NCBI GenBank assembly: GCA_034440635.1
Contig: JAOTON010002268.1
Location: forward strand, 1,941,501 to 2,005,500
Direction: 5' to 3'
Length of the DNA stretch: 64,000 nucleotides
Source of the DNA: Lepas anatifera
Taxonomy: Eukaryota > Arthropoda > Thecostraca > Lepadidae
Each line of letters begins with the position of its first letter. Within the stretch, counting starts at the first letter, position 1. The position numbers were made by a program, and so were the translations under genes. Shown piece after piece: positions 45,295-56,491 of this stretch. The notes below the pieces were generated by a model, which worked only from the letters and a program-made list of their open reading frames with translations, had not been told where the DNA came from and made no database searches.

Positions 45295-47279
45295 AACAAC
45301 TTGATCAACGTTCACATAATGCCATTCTTTCTTTCTACAACCATATATGGATCACACACGATTTCCCAGATGATTGGAGTGAAGCAACGATTATCCCTAT
45401 ACTCAAGCCGGGTAAAGATGGTACGGACCCTCTCCACTATAGACCTATCGCTCTTACCTCTTGTATTTGCAAACTTTTTGAAAGGATGGTCAATAAAAGA
45501 TTGATGTGGTTTTTGGAAAACACTGGATTTCTTTCCAACGCTCAGTGTGGCTTCAGAGTAGGGAGAAACACCACTGACCACCTTGTGTCGCTTGATACAG
45601 CTGTGCGCCGCTCCTTCGCAGCAAAGCAACACACTATAGCACTCTTTTTTGACATGGAAAAGGCGTACGACACGGCGTGGCGCCACGCAATCCTCCAAAA
45701 GTTGCGGCGGGGCGGAGTCAAAGGTCATATGGGTTACTTCCTGGAAAACTTTGTTAGAAATCGATACTTTCGAGTTAGAGTCGGCAACTGCCTGTCTAGG
45801 AGGTTTCAACAGCTGAGTGGGGTGCCACAGGGTAGTGTTTTAAGCGTGACACTCTTCGGTGTTTTAATCAACGACATATGTGACACAATACCCCCGTCCA
45901 TAGGCCGATCGATTTTTGTCGACGATTTCGCCGTATGGGTAACCACATCCACTACTATATCTGCGCAGCGCCAGCTGCAGATGTGTATTGATCGCCTGAC
46001 CGATTGGAGCCTCCTGAATGGGTTTAAGTTCTCAACGGACAAAACTACGTGTGTCCACTTCTGCCGCAGGACTCGACATTGTCCGGAGGCATCACTGCGT
46101 CTATACGGAAGACGTATTCCGATCGCCGACACGATGAGATTCCTTGGTGTCATCTTTGACAAACGTCTCACGTACTCTCCACATATTTCATCTCTTAAAG
46201 ACAAATGTTCTGGCCGCATGAATGTCATAAAGATGATCTCTCGTACTTCCTACGGTGGGAACCGAATATCCATTCTGCGACTATATCATGCATTGATAAG
46301 ATCTGTGTTGGATTACGCATCGGTGGTGTACGATGGTGCACTGACGAGCACGAAGCAACCCCTAGACGCTGTCCACCACGCGTGTGTGCGTATCGCAACA
46401 GGCGCCTCCCGGACGTCACGAAGAGCGAGCCTCTTAGTAGAGGCTAACGAGCCTCCGCTTGAACTGAGACGAAGTCGACTCGCTCTCACATATGCAAGTA
46501 GAATCCGCCAGTACCCAACCCATCCTACATACAAGTGGATCTTTGATAACACACTGACAGAACTTTTTACAACCGTTAGACAAAGCTCCTCCTTAGCTTT
46601 ATGCACCCGGGTTGCGCACTTGCTACAGGAATCTAGTATCGACTTTGGAACCATAGCAAAGAAACGACCCGAGAGGTTGGAACCATGGCGCCGAATTACT
46701 GTTGAATGCGATTTGGAGCTGATGCAACACGGAAAAACAACAACAGCCCCGTCAGAACTCTTACAACTAGCCTTGGAAAAGATAAGTCTATACTCAGACT
46801 ACTCTAAATTTTACACTGACGGATCCAAAGGAGCTACTGGAGCCGGGTGTGCCTTCACAGGCGAAGGTGTGCGTAGATGTTTTGGTCTACCGAGAACTGC
46901 GTCCGTGTTCACCACCGAATTATATGCGATCTTGCAGGTCTTACGATATATTCGCCAGTTCCCCGAGGGACACCACCTGATAATCACTGACTCAGCCAGT
47001 TCCCTGTTAGCTCTCCGTTCTCGACAGTCACACTCATCATGGCTCATACCGGCGATTTTAAAGCTGTTGACCACTCTTGCAACCCAAGGCATCGAAATAA
47101 AGTTTGTGTGGGTCCCAAGCCATGTTGGTATACCCGGCAATGAATTGGCGGATGAAGCCGCCAAAACAGCGTCGTTTCTGAGCCCCCAGGAAAGGTTCCG
47201 CGTACCAGCGGGTGACCTCAAGGCTGCTATCAATAGTTTTTTCTCCTCAAAGTGGCAGGCGAGATGGGACACTGAACCG
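45255..47279 (+). pseudogene. Retrotransposon ORF2, reverse transcriptase and RNase H
   Basis: The order is AAGPDNINYDMLK (RT entry), LKPGKDGTDPLHYRPIALTS, ALFFDMEKAYDTAW (motif A, catalytic Asp), LSGVPQGSVLSVTLFGVLI (motif B), IFVDDFAVW (motif C, FVDD in place of the usual Y-x-DD), then the thumb. A type-1 RNase H follows with its acidic set in order: FYTDGSK (Asp), TTELYAI (Glu), ITDSASS (Asp), and WVPSHVGIPGNELADEAAK (His and last Asp). The frame is open through this whole 2-kb part. It is cut after WDTEP by the 7.16-kb insertion at 47280, and the normal C-terminus resumes at 54452. RNase H after RT favours the I-type group over Jockey proper. Confidence 0.95.
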
Positions 47280-47754
47280 CAGGGGTCTAAAAAGTGAGCC
47301 TGTGGTCGCCGACTAAAATCCAAGCTTCTTAGATGGTCGCCGAACCTAATACTACATGTATTACAAAATCGGTCTTAAAAGTGGTATAAATATGGCTATA
47401 GGGAATCACTGGCGAGTGCAAGGGGGAAGGTTCCGATAAAATATAGATATAAAAAACCTATAAAATATAGATCGGGTTTCTCGATATCGATAACCTAAGC
47501 CAGAAAGTCATTACCTAAGTGATTTCATGAGATTATAATTCAGTATTAAAGTCAAAGTTATGATCTGAAAGCAACAAAATTATACATGCTGGCTAGGGTG
47601 TTTCAGCCCACTATAGTAAAATTTTGTTTGTTTGGAACGAAGTCATATCGACTTTCCCCCAGCTCTAGACTTAAAACTGAATCGATTGACACCCTTAAAA
47701 GCAAAATAAAAGGGCATTTAGAGGTCGCACACTTTTATCACCAAAACCATTACA

Positions 47755-47965
47755 CTTGAAAGAGGCGCATTCTTTCTTGGTGCGCTTGGGTAGAGCCCTC
47801 CGATGGAGTTCCACCACCCGGAGCAGGTACTGCTTCTGCTTCTCGTCCTTGACGAATCCGTTGAACCTCTTGATGAGGGCGATCTCCCTTTCCCACTGTT
47901 TTTGTCTTGAGTCGAAAGTTAAAGTCATTGTGGCGTCCCATTTGATATAATGATCCTTCGCATAT
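47755..47965 (-). pseudogene. Inverted partial copy of the Penelope-like GIY-YIG relic
   Basis: On the minus strand, AKDHYIKWDATMTLTFDSRQ repeats, with few changes, the FEKDHYIKWDTTTTLTFNSR segment read on the plus strand near 48.25-48.31 kb. The two copies point away from each other. Beyond the shared ~75 bases the minus-strand frame continues with an unrelated KRFNGFVKDEKQKQYLLRVV sequence that I do not recognise. Confidence 0.5.
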
Positions 47966-48054
47966 GTAGGAGTATCGCAACAGATTCGACGCATATGTTC
48001 TAAATTCAACGTAAGAACATATTTTAAGGAACATCAAACGATCAACAGTTACTG

Positions 48055-48390
48055 GTCAAACCAAAGGACAGGATAGACAACCGGAAAAACCAGGCCCAGT
48101 ATACAAGATGGAATGTAATGACTGTCCAAAAATATACATTTGAGAAAGCAAAAGGATGATGGAAGTCCGACAAGACGAACACCGAAAATCTCGACAAAAA
48201 CTAATGCGAGAGTCAATTGACGAGAGAGCAGCGGAGGCCACAGCAAAACAATCATTCGAAAAGGATCATTATATCAAATGGGACACCACAACGACTTTAA
48301 CTTTCAACTCAAGACAAAAATAGCGGGAAATAAAAGATGCAATTTACATCCAAACCACCACGGAACCAAAATGGATATAAATATCGGCAA
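48055..48390 (+). pseudogene. Penelope-like element GIY-YIG endonuclease relic
   Basis: The frame reads GPVYKMECNDCPKIYI, a stop, RQDEHRKSRQKLMRESIDER, ATAKQSFEKDHYIKWDTTTT, a stop near 48.32 kb, then REIKDAIYIQTT. The Y-K-x-x-C-x-x-C-x-x-x-Y-I start, the central EH, and the H-x-I-x-W-D/R-x-x-K-E-A-x-x-I end match the C-terminal GIY-YIG endonuclease of Penelope-like retroelements. Two in-frame stops and no upstream reverse transcriptase show it is dead. Alternative: another GIY-YIG family, less likely given the CxxC insert. Confidence 0.65.
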
Positions 48391-48756
48391 AGTTACCATC
48401 TTCTCTGGATTTTTGGACCTCTTAAAACGCCAGCCAAACAAGAGATTGAATTGAAAAATAACACGTGTTTAGAGCTAATAATTCTAAAATGATTCGTCAT
48501 GTTCATAGCTAAGATTGTTCTTTCAAAGTTTACCCTGTCTTCGTGTTTTTCGCTTAGTTAGGTTTATGTCATAGTGTTTTCTTCATCTCCCTTGAAAACG
48601 GGGGCGGGATGCTCCCGAAATCGGTCGGGTTTTATGCTCAGGCTAGTCTTGTGCAGTAATAAATGTTTTATTTAATTTTAAGAATATTTCAGATGTGAAA
48701 TAGAAAACCAAGCAAAAGAAAACCAGCGCCAGTATCAGTGTGGAAATGTGTACATT

Positions 48757-48904
48757 CATAGGCGTAGGAACAGGGGGGCAGGGGGCCATAGCCCCCCCCA
48801 ATATTCTTGATTCTTAACCCTTAACCCTATGGCGTTGACTGGAAAGAAATGACTTCCAAATGCATCTTGGCCTCCCCAATATTCTGGACGTTCCTACGCT
48901 TATG
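48757..48904. mobile_element. 148-base MITE inside the long hAT element
   Basis: Termini CATAGGCGTAGGAAC and, inverted, CATAAGCGTAGGAAC enclose short non-coding DNA. Target duplication TGTACATT lies at 48749-48756 and 48905-48912. Eight bases again suggests a hAT-driven MITE. Confidence 0.88.
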
Positions 48905-51656
48905 TGTACATTTGAATACATTTGATAAAAAACTGCAAAAGTGCGCGACCTCTAAATATTATCGAAATACATGGAAATCTTGCACCGAAGCTTGTAAGCA
49001 GATGAGGTTTGAGGGGAACGTCGATATGCGTCAAAATATTGCATTTTGGAACAATGAAACACCCTAATGCTGGTCCTTAACCCTAGCCCCGATGACCAGC
49101 ATGAATCACCTATGACCCCCCCTCTGGTGGGAGGGGTTAAAAATGACACCCTCGATCTCGGAAACAAAGAAAGATAGAAGCGGAAAAAGCGATCGAAAGG
49201 TCGTCGGAAATGCAGTCGGCGTTACTCCCGGAATTTTTGCGGAAGGTCAATACTGTGGTCACCAGAGGGGGATAATTCATATACGTCAAAATGTATCAAA
49301 TGCAGTGCTCTATAAAACCTTGCTTATCTCCGTACGCAAAATAACCGGAATCACTTTCTCAACGCTATTCGACAGAGCCGGACCAGCTCTTTCACAAAGG
49401 CAACATCCATTTTCATATCGGTTCAAAGGCTAGGGCGCAACAGGACACTGAATATTGGGGATGTTATCACGTAGCTTCAAGTTATAATAGGAAGAACGCT
49501 CGCATTGGGCGTGATATGTCGGACCTAAGAGCCAATGTTGGATAGTGATCAGTCATTTATACGCACTACGCAGTCATGAATACGTGTCGATAGTGCCCAC
49601 TAATCTTAGGCTAAGTCTGTTTGGAGGTCAATCGAGGTCAAAGATGATACACTGCCCGTACACAAGGGCAATTAAATGGGCACCGAAAGCGGTGGGACGG
49701 GGTACCTACGCATCCTCCTGTTGGCCAACCAGGGGGAGGTCTCCCCAAAATTTTCGGTTCGTCATTAATGCTGTCAGGTACCAAATATGCTCACAATTCC
49801 CCTGCCCCGGTCAGCACAAGCCCGGGTCCGTTCCCCTGTAAAAATTCCGTGGGAGCGTCCCCAGGCATTAACATTTTCGCCCATCACTTCTATACCAAGC
49901 AAGATACAACCATGATTGATGCAACATTGTTGTTCTCTCATCAATAATGGTTTTATTTTGTGTCCATCCATGTGAAAAATTGTTAGGCCTTATCTTAGAG
50001 ACAAATAAAAGGGTTTGCAGCACCTTAAAAAGAGCCTCAGAAACAGTTCCGATGTTTCATTTAACTAGAGAAAAATGTTTTCATGTACATACATGCGTCG
50101 TGAAATACTTGTGATTCTTCACCTTGAGGCATCAGAAATCAGATAAATTCCTGTAACATTTCAAATAAATAATTCAAACATTATTCATTGGCAACATTTC
50201 GTCAGAAGTGCAGTGGAAAATATCAACCATTGCTAAGATGAGGCCCAATTTTCACTCCATTGTTGAACATGGTTCTATTCAAAGCAATAGCAATGCTGTC
50301 TCTTGGGAATAACCTTGTTTTCTTTCCATGACATCATTCCCATGATAACTATTTCCAAAGCTCTTAATTGATGCATTTTAGCATTAATAATCAGGACTGA
50401 AAAGGTTTCCAGAATAGTTGCTGATGACCTATTTGGACCAGGATTGGGTACTGAGAAGAACAATTTGCATTTCAGCAACCTGTTCTTTTGTGGTGGACAC
50501 AATCTCTCTGTGATATTTCTGCTGTACCTCTGTGGCAGTGCTTCCATATTTCATCCATACTAGAGAAAACAAAACGATTCAACTTTCTTGTGACAAAAAT
50601 ACAAGATATTATCAGAAACTTGGATGCATATAATCAGTCAGTTAAAAACATACACACACACCTTGATCACCCAGTGTGCATCCATCTGAGCAAAAGACAC
50701 AGCTTATTCTATGTTTGGCAGACTTGGATTGGACCATTGTCCTTGCAGTGGAGTCTTCTGGCAAATTGGAAATGGTTTATCACATATTTGTGCTGTGCAG
50801 GAATGCACATTTATATCCCTTATGGGGTACCAATGCACAGAGATGGATCTAGGATTTTAGTAAGGGGCAGGCAGCCCTCTGAGATTGCATGCTGTCAACC
50901 AAAATGGCACACTTCACCCAAAAGGTGGCTATCATCATCAATCAGTGGGAGAAACTGTGGTTGGTGTGACTTAAAAATGGTAACAGTGCCATAAATGGGA
51001 ATGTTTGACCCATAGATGGGAACACCCATTCTCAATTATGGGAATGCATGAGACCATTTTCCAGAACAATATTTCAGGTCATGAAACAAACTTTTGTTCT
51101 TTCTACCTGGCTTATTTCTGTTCTTAAAATTTTAGAGGACATTTATCTTTGAAGCAGAAACAGGAAATCAAACTTTATACCCTGCTTCAAATATTGAAGC
51201 TCAACATGTTTATTATGATCATTCACATGTCTTGGTGCATCTGTGTAAATAAAACCCTAGTCATATACAAAATAAATTAATAGATACCTAGTGAAACAAT
51301 AAAAAGTTTTTTAATATTTGATTTATATTGCCACTTGAGATAATAATATATACAGACCAAGACACATGGCCATACAGAACATGACGTGAGCCAACCTAGC
51401 ACAACAAAACCTGTTTTCAGTACCTTTAATGCCATTTTTCACAACTTCTAAACTTCAAAGCTCCATCTGTAGCCCCTTCATTTGTATTCTAGTGGTGGGG
51501 GGCAGTAGCAAGGTATTTTCTGCCTCACAGACCTGGTTAAATCAATTTTGGGGTACCCTTTTCCTCAGGCCGCCCTTAATCCTTTCAAACTTAAGGGGTC
51601 CTGGACTCGAGTTCAGGGATCCCTTGCACCCATCACTGCTGTGGCACCCCAAATGA

Positions 51657-52005
51657 CCAGTCTGCAAAGTATGGCAGCAGGCCAGACGATTCGTACCAGC
51701 CATCTAAAATTCTCGCACCACCATCCTCCAAAAATTCGCACCAATCCGCCACATACCACGGAAAAAATGCACCCATTCCTACCCCTACAATGCAATGCTA
51801 CCTCAATCATTAGTCAGTTAGTTAAGGGCTTTTTATAAGGCCCCTCCTGTGTCTTAATAGTCATTCAGCCATTATATGTTTAGTTTAAGTGTCACTAACC
51901 TCGCAAATTCGCACCAGGTCGATAAAATTCGCACCACTCGGTCCTGTCTCCAAGGGCACTCGCACCGACGAGATCTCGTCGAAAATGCCATACTTTGCAC
52001 ACTGG
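51657..52005 (+). mobile_element. 349-base MITE (family C), copy 1
   Basis: The terminal inverted repeats are CCAGTCTGCAAAGTATGGCA (left) and, inverted, CCAGTGTGCAAAGTATGGCA. Target duplication CCAAATGA lies at 51649-51656 and 52006-52013. The interior is non-coding, with several TTCGCACCA words. A second copy lies 137 bases downstream in the same orientation. Confidence 0.93.
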
Positions 52006-52365
52006 CCAAATGAAAGCTCAAGTTATTTTCTGTGCCTACTAAGAGCATCCTTAAAATTTTCCTATTTCTCATTTCAGGGACTTTAAAATTTATAAATAAC
52101 AGGCCTACTTGGTCACCCAGTTATATGTCCAGCTATAAGGCCCAGTCTGCAAAGTATGGCAGCATGCCAGACGAGTCGCACCAGCCATCTAAAATTCTCG
52201 CACCACCAGCCTCCAAAAATTCGCACTAATCTGGCACATACCAGGGAAAAAATGCACCCATTCCTACCCCTACAATGCAATGCTACCTCAATCATTAGTC
52301 AGTTAGTTAAGGAATTTTTTTATAAGGCCCCCTCCTGTGTCTTAATAGTCATTCAGCCATTATTT

Positions 52366-53223
52366 GGTTAATTTACAGAATAAGGTGAGCAATCACTGAC
52401 AACTAAGAAAGTTGTCTCATTCGAATGATTGCAGCACGCCCTACAAAATTTCCAACAACATTTTTTTCCGCCGAGCTACCGTTTCCAAAATATTCAATAA
52501 TATTTCTTCCATAAGGCACACCACACAACACTGCGGACCAAGTGCGAATAACTGCTGGAAATGCGTCACAATCGTAGCACGAGCAGGGGCAGGCTGTAGT
52601 TATCCAAAAGTCAACCGATGACACTAGTTAATAAAACCTCTAGAAAACCTTCAAAAAAGCTCTGTCACTCGTACAGAAGGAACGGAACAAAACGGAATGA
52701 ACAAAACAAAGCCGGCACATCCACTCAGACCTAACCTAACCTAACCTAACCTAACCTAACCTAACCTAACCTAACCTAACCTAACCTAACCTAACCTAAC
52801 CTAACCTAACCTAACCTAACCTAACCTAACTAAACCTTACCTAACCTAACCCGCTTCGCTCGCATCAGAAATCGCCTGATAATATTTTATTTCGCAACTA
52901 TTACATCCATCCGCCATTGTACAAATATGACGAGCGTCGTTGCGTTATGTAGAGGTTTTTTATTTTGGAGTGTTTTATCCCTCTTATCCTGGCATGGTAT
53001 CTGGCATCTTTAATAAACAGTAGCGTTGCTGTGCTGTGTGGTGTTGGTGTCGTGCGCGACATTTCTGTGGTAGTGTAGTGGTAATATAGGAGGGAAATTC
53101 GATGGGAGAAAATTATTTGCGGAAGAAATGGTTGCTAAGTTCGTTTTCAGCACATAAGATTGTGTCTTAAAATGGCCATTAGAATATGGTACGCAATTGC
53201 TCACCTTATTCTGTAATTAAACC
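52366..53223. mobile_element. Inverted-repeat element carrying telomeric TTAGG DNA
   Basis: The ends are GGTTAATTTACAG (left) and, inverted, GGTTTAATTACAG. Both continue into an identical ACAGAATAAGGTGAGCAAT arm. Target duplication CATTATTT lies at 52358-52365 and 53224-53231. It is 858 bases, has no coding frame of note, and contains a (CCTAA)n array in its middle. The exact superfamily is open: an 8-base duplication fits hAT or P, but the GG-start termini are not typical of hAT. Confidence 0.85.
52729..52850 (-). repeat. Interstitial telomeric array, (TTAGG)n
   Basis: Twenty uninterrupted CCTAA units occupy about 52731-52830, followed by a degenerate TAAACCTTAC and two more units. On the minus strand this is TTAGG, the usual arthropod telomere repeat. 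It is followed by CCGCTTCGCTCGC. It lies entirely within the element at 52366-53223. Confidence 0.97.
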
Positions 53224-54451
53224 CATTATTTGTTTAGTTTAAGTGTCACTAACCTCGCAAGTTCGCACCAGGTTGATAAAATTTGCACCAGTCGGTCCTG
53301 TCTCCAAGGGCACTCACACCGACGAGATCTCGTCAAAAATGTCGTACTTTGCACACTGGTATAAGGCAAGAACATGGTGGTATCAAAAACAGTATACTTG
53401 TTATGGATAGTCTCATAATTAGGCACCCCAAAAATCATTTAGGAAATCCACCCCTTGGGAATGTGTGACTATACAACAATGTTTACGATGACATTTTAGT
53501 GTGATTGTGGTTGGAAAGGGTTTAAACATGCACCACTTGTATTCAAGTTTTTTTCCTTCTGAGACTTTTCGCGATAAAGCAAAACAAGGAAACATCATTG
53601 CAAGTAGACTCCAAAACCCACCTAGATTGCACGGACTGTCTATGATAAACGCACATCTTGATTTAGCCCCTTGGATTTAACAAATTGAACACCAGTCGTC
53701 AAAAACGGCGCTCACTGCTCCCAACAAGAATACAAAAATATTAGCGGCAGCCCGCGCCGCGCTTCGTTCTGAAGGCCGCAGACACCGAAAATGTACCAGG
53801 GCGACCACCTGCGACCAGGCGACCACTGCAAGTCGGCGGTTTCGGCCGACCTGGTCGCTCGTTGGTCGCCTATGAAAAAAATGAAAATCACCGACTTGGT
53901 ACCGACTCGTGACAGATTCTAGTACATTCTAGTTTGAACTTAGAAATAGTACATAAATACGGTACAGGGAGATGGCATCATCTAAAGTACGAGGTGTTTT
54001 CAGTCGTTTTTCATAAAATTGGAACCAAAAATTGTAGTAAGAAGAAACATAACTAGCATAGACTAGCAGCAACTAAGGGCGGTGATGATACCAGATGTAA
54101 TCGGCCAAAGATGCCCCGTTGTAGCCAAGCTGTCTTTCAGAAACGCCAAACAACCCGGGAAACGAGGGCTAACTTGGCTCTTTGTCGAAGTAGATTCTGC
54201 CCATTCTTGGCCAAAGGAACTGGCAGACTTCATCCAATAGATTTTGATGGGCTCTGTATGTATTACGATGACGGGTGGAGACAGTGGAGAGGGTAAGCAT
54301 ATTTAGAAGTAGGAGCGGATGGTGGAAGCTAAAATCATAGGAAAACAGATGGAATCAGAGTTTGAGACGGTTGCTGGGTCGCCAACCAAAAGATGATAGG
54401 GTCGCCGACGGCGTAGGTAGATCGGCAAGTTTTTAGACCCCTGCTGAACCG

Positions 54452-54814
54452 GACTGTGCTTTGAAGCGTCTCAGGACAACGATAGGCCACTGGGAATCGA
54501 GTGCTCGGCGAAATAGAAGAGAGGAGGTATGTCTGGCTAGATTACGCATTGGCCACACATTCATCACACATGGGCACTACCTGAGTGGCTCTGCACCAAA
54601 CACCTGCCCCCGGTGTGGCGTAAGACTGAGTGTCGAACACGTTTTGTCAGACACTGATGTTTGCGCAGGGCTCCGCCAAGTGCGTTGCCGATTCCTACCT
54701 GGAATATCGATGCCAGAGATCCTCGGTAACCACTCAACAACAGATTTCAACCGTGTTTTACTATACTTGACTGAGATAGGTTTCCACATCATTTACAGCC
54801 CAAATAGGGTTTGA
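54452..54814 (+). pseudogene. Retrotransposon ORF2 C-terminus (CCHC finger)
   Basis: Directly after the duplication CTGAACCG the frame of ORF2 continues DCALKRLRTTIGHWESS, then RRNRREEVCLARLRIGHTF and CPRCGVRLSVEHVLSDTDVC. RLRIGHT and a final C-x2-C-x7-H-x7-C finger are the standard ending of ORF2 in I-type and Jockey-type elements. TGA is at 54812-54814. It completes the protein cut at 47279, so the 7.16-kb piece between them is an insertion and not flanking DNA. Confidence 0.95.
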
Positions 54815-54975
54815 GTGGGCGGCAGAGCCCAAGTCTGAGCTATGGACAACTATTCGTAGGTAGGATGACACCCAACAACGAAGTTGAATCTCATATTTGA
54901 CTAATCTCACCTGTTAGGCGCGCTATATGGCCCTGGCAGCCGAAGTGCCCTAAAACACCAACACACACACACACA
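54815..54975 (+). other. 3' untranslated region and AC tail of the retrotransposon
   Basis: A short leader ends in GGCGCGCTATATGGCCC, GAAGTGCCCTAAAACACC and (AC)n before the 15-base duplication. This 3' terminal block recurs in other copies in the window and is probably the reverse-transcriptase recognition end. Confidence 0.85.
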
Positions 54976-54990
54976 TGAATTCGATGTTTA
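54976..54990. repeat. Target-site duplication, right copy
   Basis: TGAATTCGATGTTTA, identical to 38652-38666. Confidence 0.97.
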
Positions 54991-55359
54991 TAGTTTGTTC
55001 TCTTGGATATACGCGGAAATTACCAAATCCACGGACCACTAACTAGTATGAGTCGATAATTTCATAAAAAACAGTTGTTGAAAGCGCAATATTCAAACAA
55101 TGGTGGGGCCTTACTGATATTGGACATCTTCTCCACCATCTCCGCCCAGCCGCTCTCAGACAAGCTTGCACATCCACTTCGTTTCAAAATTCAGTGTTAA
55201 ATGTTAAGTGAACATAATACATTATGTTCATGGTTTTGTAACCTTAACGTCTTTATTGTCACATATGACAATAAAGACCTTGAGGTCACAATATCATTAC
55301 CAATATAAATAATATAGATAATATATAAATATATATTATATATCCAAGCTATGATCTAA
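54991..55359. other. Gene-free AT-rich stretch
   Basis: Nothing recognisable apart from a short perfect inversion around GTCACATATGAC near 55.26 kb and an AT-rich ATATATAAT run near 55.30-55.35 kb. Confidence 0.5.
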
Positions 55360-56325
55360 CGAAGTTATCTTCGCCCCGGTGGGGGCTGTTTGAACACCCC
55401 CTTGGGTTTTACGGCGGCGCGAAGTGCCGCCGTACTTGGCGCACCTTATCCTTGATCAATTTCACATCTTTTCTCAAAATCTTTTGGTTGGGTCATCTCA
55501 GGTCAGTTCACCTGTGCAGGTTAAGTGACCTCACCCCCAGAAATGTTTAACATTGCATAAATAAGGGAAGGTTGAATCTATTGAATCGAAACTTAGACCA
55601 CATGATGGGCCCACCGAGTAATACAGAAAATATTCCTGGATTTTACCATATCGATGACCTAGGGTCAGGTACGGATCATGACCTTTCCACTGGAAATGCA
55701 TGAAGAAAATGGAAATTGACCACAACATTGTTCTTTTCTGTAGATACTGATTGTAATACCTTCCCGTTCTCCAAATAATGATAGCCTAGGCTCCTTTATA
55801 GGTTTATGTTACAAGTTTGAACCTGTGACCTCTTAAAAGTCATATGGCGCTACAGGTTTTCATAATTGGGTCAATAACTTTGCAGCACATAATTATAAAG
55901 CTTTTATTTTGATATCAATATATTTGAATTTTTATTGCAAATCCATTGATATGCATGTACTGACTTTCTAGGTTAGATGGTGACCTTGATCTGACCTTAG
56001 GTCAGGTTGTTTTTATGCTTTGACGTAGTAAAGTCATATTATACATTGTTCGATTCATCGTAACTATATGAAGCGAATGGGGCCTAAAAATGCTTCTTTC
56101 TCAACTTTTCCAGACGCAAGAGCTCAAAAACAGTTCTAGAACATGCTATCTCGTTGACCTGCCACGACCTCAATATTAACCTTAGCCGAAAAGTGACAAA
56201 TGTTTTTCATTCATGAATTTGTATGGGCTATCCACTAGCGTTCGCGTTTTTTCGCCGTCCGCATAGGAGCTGACTTCCAGGTAGGGGGGGGTTGAAACCC
56301 CAGGCGAAGGTGGCTCGGAGGCCCA
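55360..56325 (+). mobile_element. Family B MITE, diverged copy
   Basis: It aligns along its length with the better-bounded copy at 56492-57336: a shared ACGGCGGCGCG...CCGCCGTACTTGGC block near the left end, repeated AGGTCA/TGACCT words, TATCGATGA...GGTCA in the middle and ATGGGCTA...ACTAGCG near the right end. Its outer ends carry CTTCGCC/GGCGAAGGTGG inverted words, but TTAA flanks are not clear. No coding frame. Confidence 0.65.
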
Positions 56326-56491
56326 CGGGGGGGTGTTTATAGAAAGAGGTGCAGATGAGTTTCGGTTTTACGTTGAGCAAAACTTAAACAAAAGCAGAGC
56401 CCAACGGCACCCAATATTTCCAGGAGGGGTGCGCGTTGAAGGAAGGCGAAGTTTGCCTACTTTTTTCTCCGCTTGTAGCACTGCCAATTCG

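Larger units (their letters stand above)
52142..53359 (+). mobile_element. Family C MITE, copy 2, split by another element
   Basis: It has the same ends as the copy at 51657. Target duplication TATAAGGC lies at 52134-52141 and 53360-53367. The body matches copy 1 up to CAGCCATTATTT (52365) and resumes at GTTTAGTTTAAGTGTCAC (53232). Between these points sits the telomeric-repeat element. Without the insert it would be about 352 bases. Confidence 0.93.
47280..54443. mobile_element. Long hAT-type non-autonomous transposon inserted at the end of ORF2
   Basis: The terminal inverted repeats are CAGGGGTCTAAAAA at both ends. The target duplication CTGAACCG is at 47272-47279 and 54444-54451. CAGGGG-type ends and an 8-base duplication are diagnostic of hAT. 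GGTCGCC words recur near both ends and near 53.81-53.88 kb, likely subterminal binding repeats. The element is 7,164 bases, about 5.4 kb after removing three inner elements. Its cargo includes a Penelope-like GIY-YIG relic, three small inverted-repeat elements and, inside one of those, a telomeric-repeat carrier. No transposase frame was found. The stretches 48.91-51.65 kb and 53.37-54.3 kb hold no gene I can recognise; the longest frame there (50488-50994) has no domain. Confidence 0.93.
38667..54975 (+). mobile_element. Full-length non-LTR retrotransposon (I/Jockey-like group), disrupted by nested transposons
   Basis: The element starts ACCCTCAGGGGACCG and ends in an (AC)n tail. It carries ORF1 with zinc knuckles and ORF2 with an apurinic-like endonuclease, reverse transcriptase, RNase H and a C-terminal CCHC finger. 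An endonuclease-RT-RNase H order with a CCHC-bearing ORF1 points to the I-type/Jockey superfamily. Two hAT-type insertions (42113-44216 and 47280-54443) interrupt ORF2. Removing them with one copy of each duplication leaves about 7,025 bases and restores the ORF2 frame at both joints. Beyond these, only a few single-base frame changes are visible, so the copy was young when it was first hit. The 3' end sequence recurs at 3.1, 11.1 and 29.9 kb, so the family or its SINE partners are spread through the window. Confidence 0.96.

Noticed and set aside
52729..52850. A chromosome-end or fusion site marked by TTAGG repeats
   Set aside because: The array lies inside an element with inverted ends and an 8-base duplication, itself nested in other transposons. 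A mobile origin explains it better.
54111..54296. A short THAP-like zinc-finger start (MPRC...)
   Set aside because: The Cys spacing and later residues do not fit a THAP domain, and no transposase sequence follows.
47298..54443. ORF2 of the retrotransposon simply ending at 47297
   Set aside because: That stop lies in the terminal repeat of the inserted hAT element. The usual ORF2 C-terminus with RLRIGHT and the CCHC finger resumes in frame at 54452.
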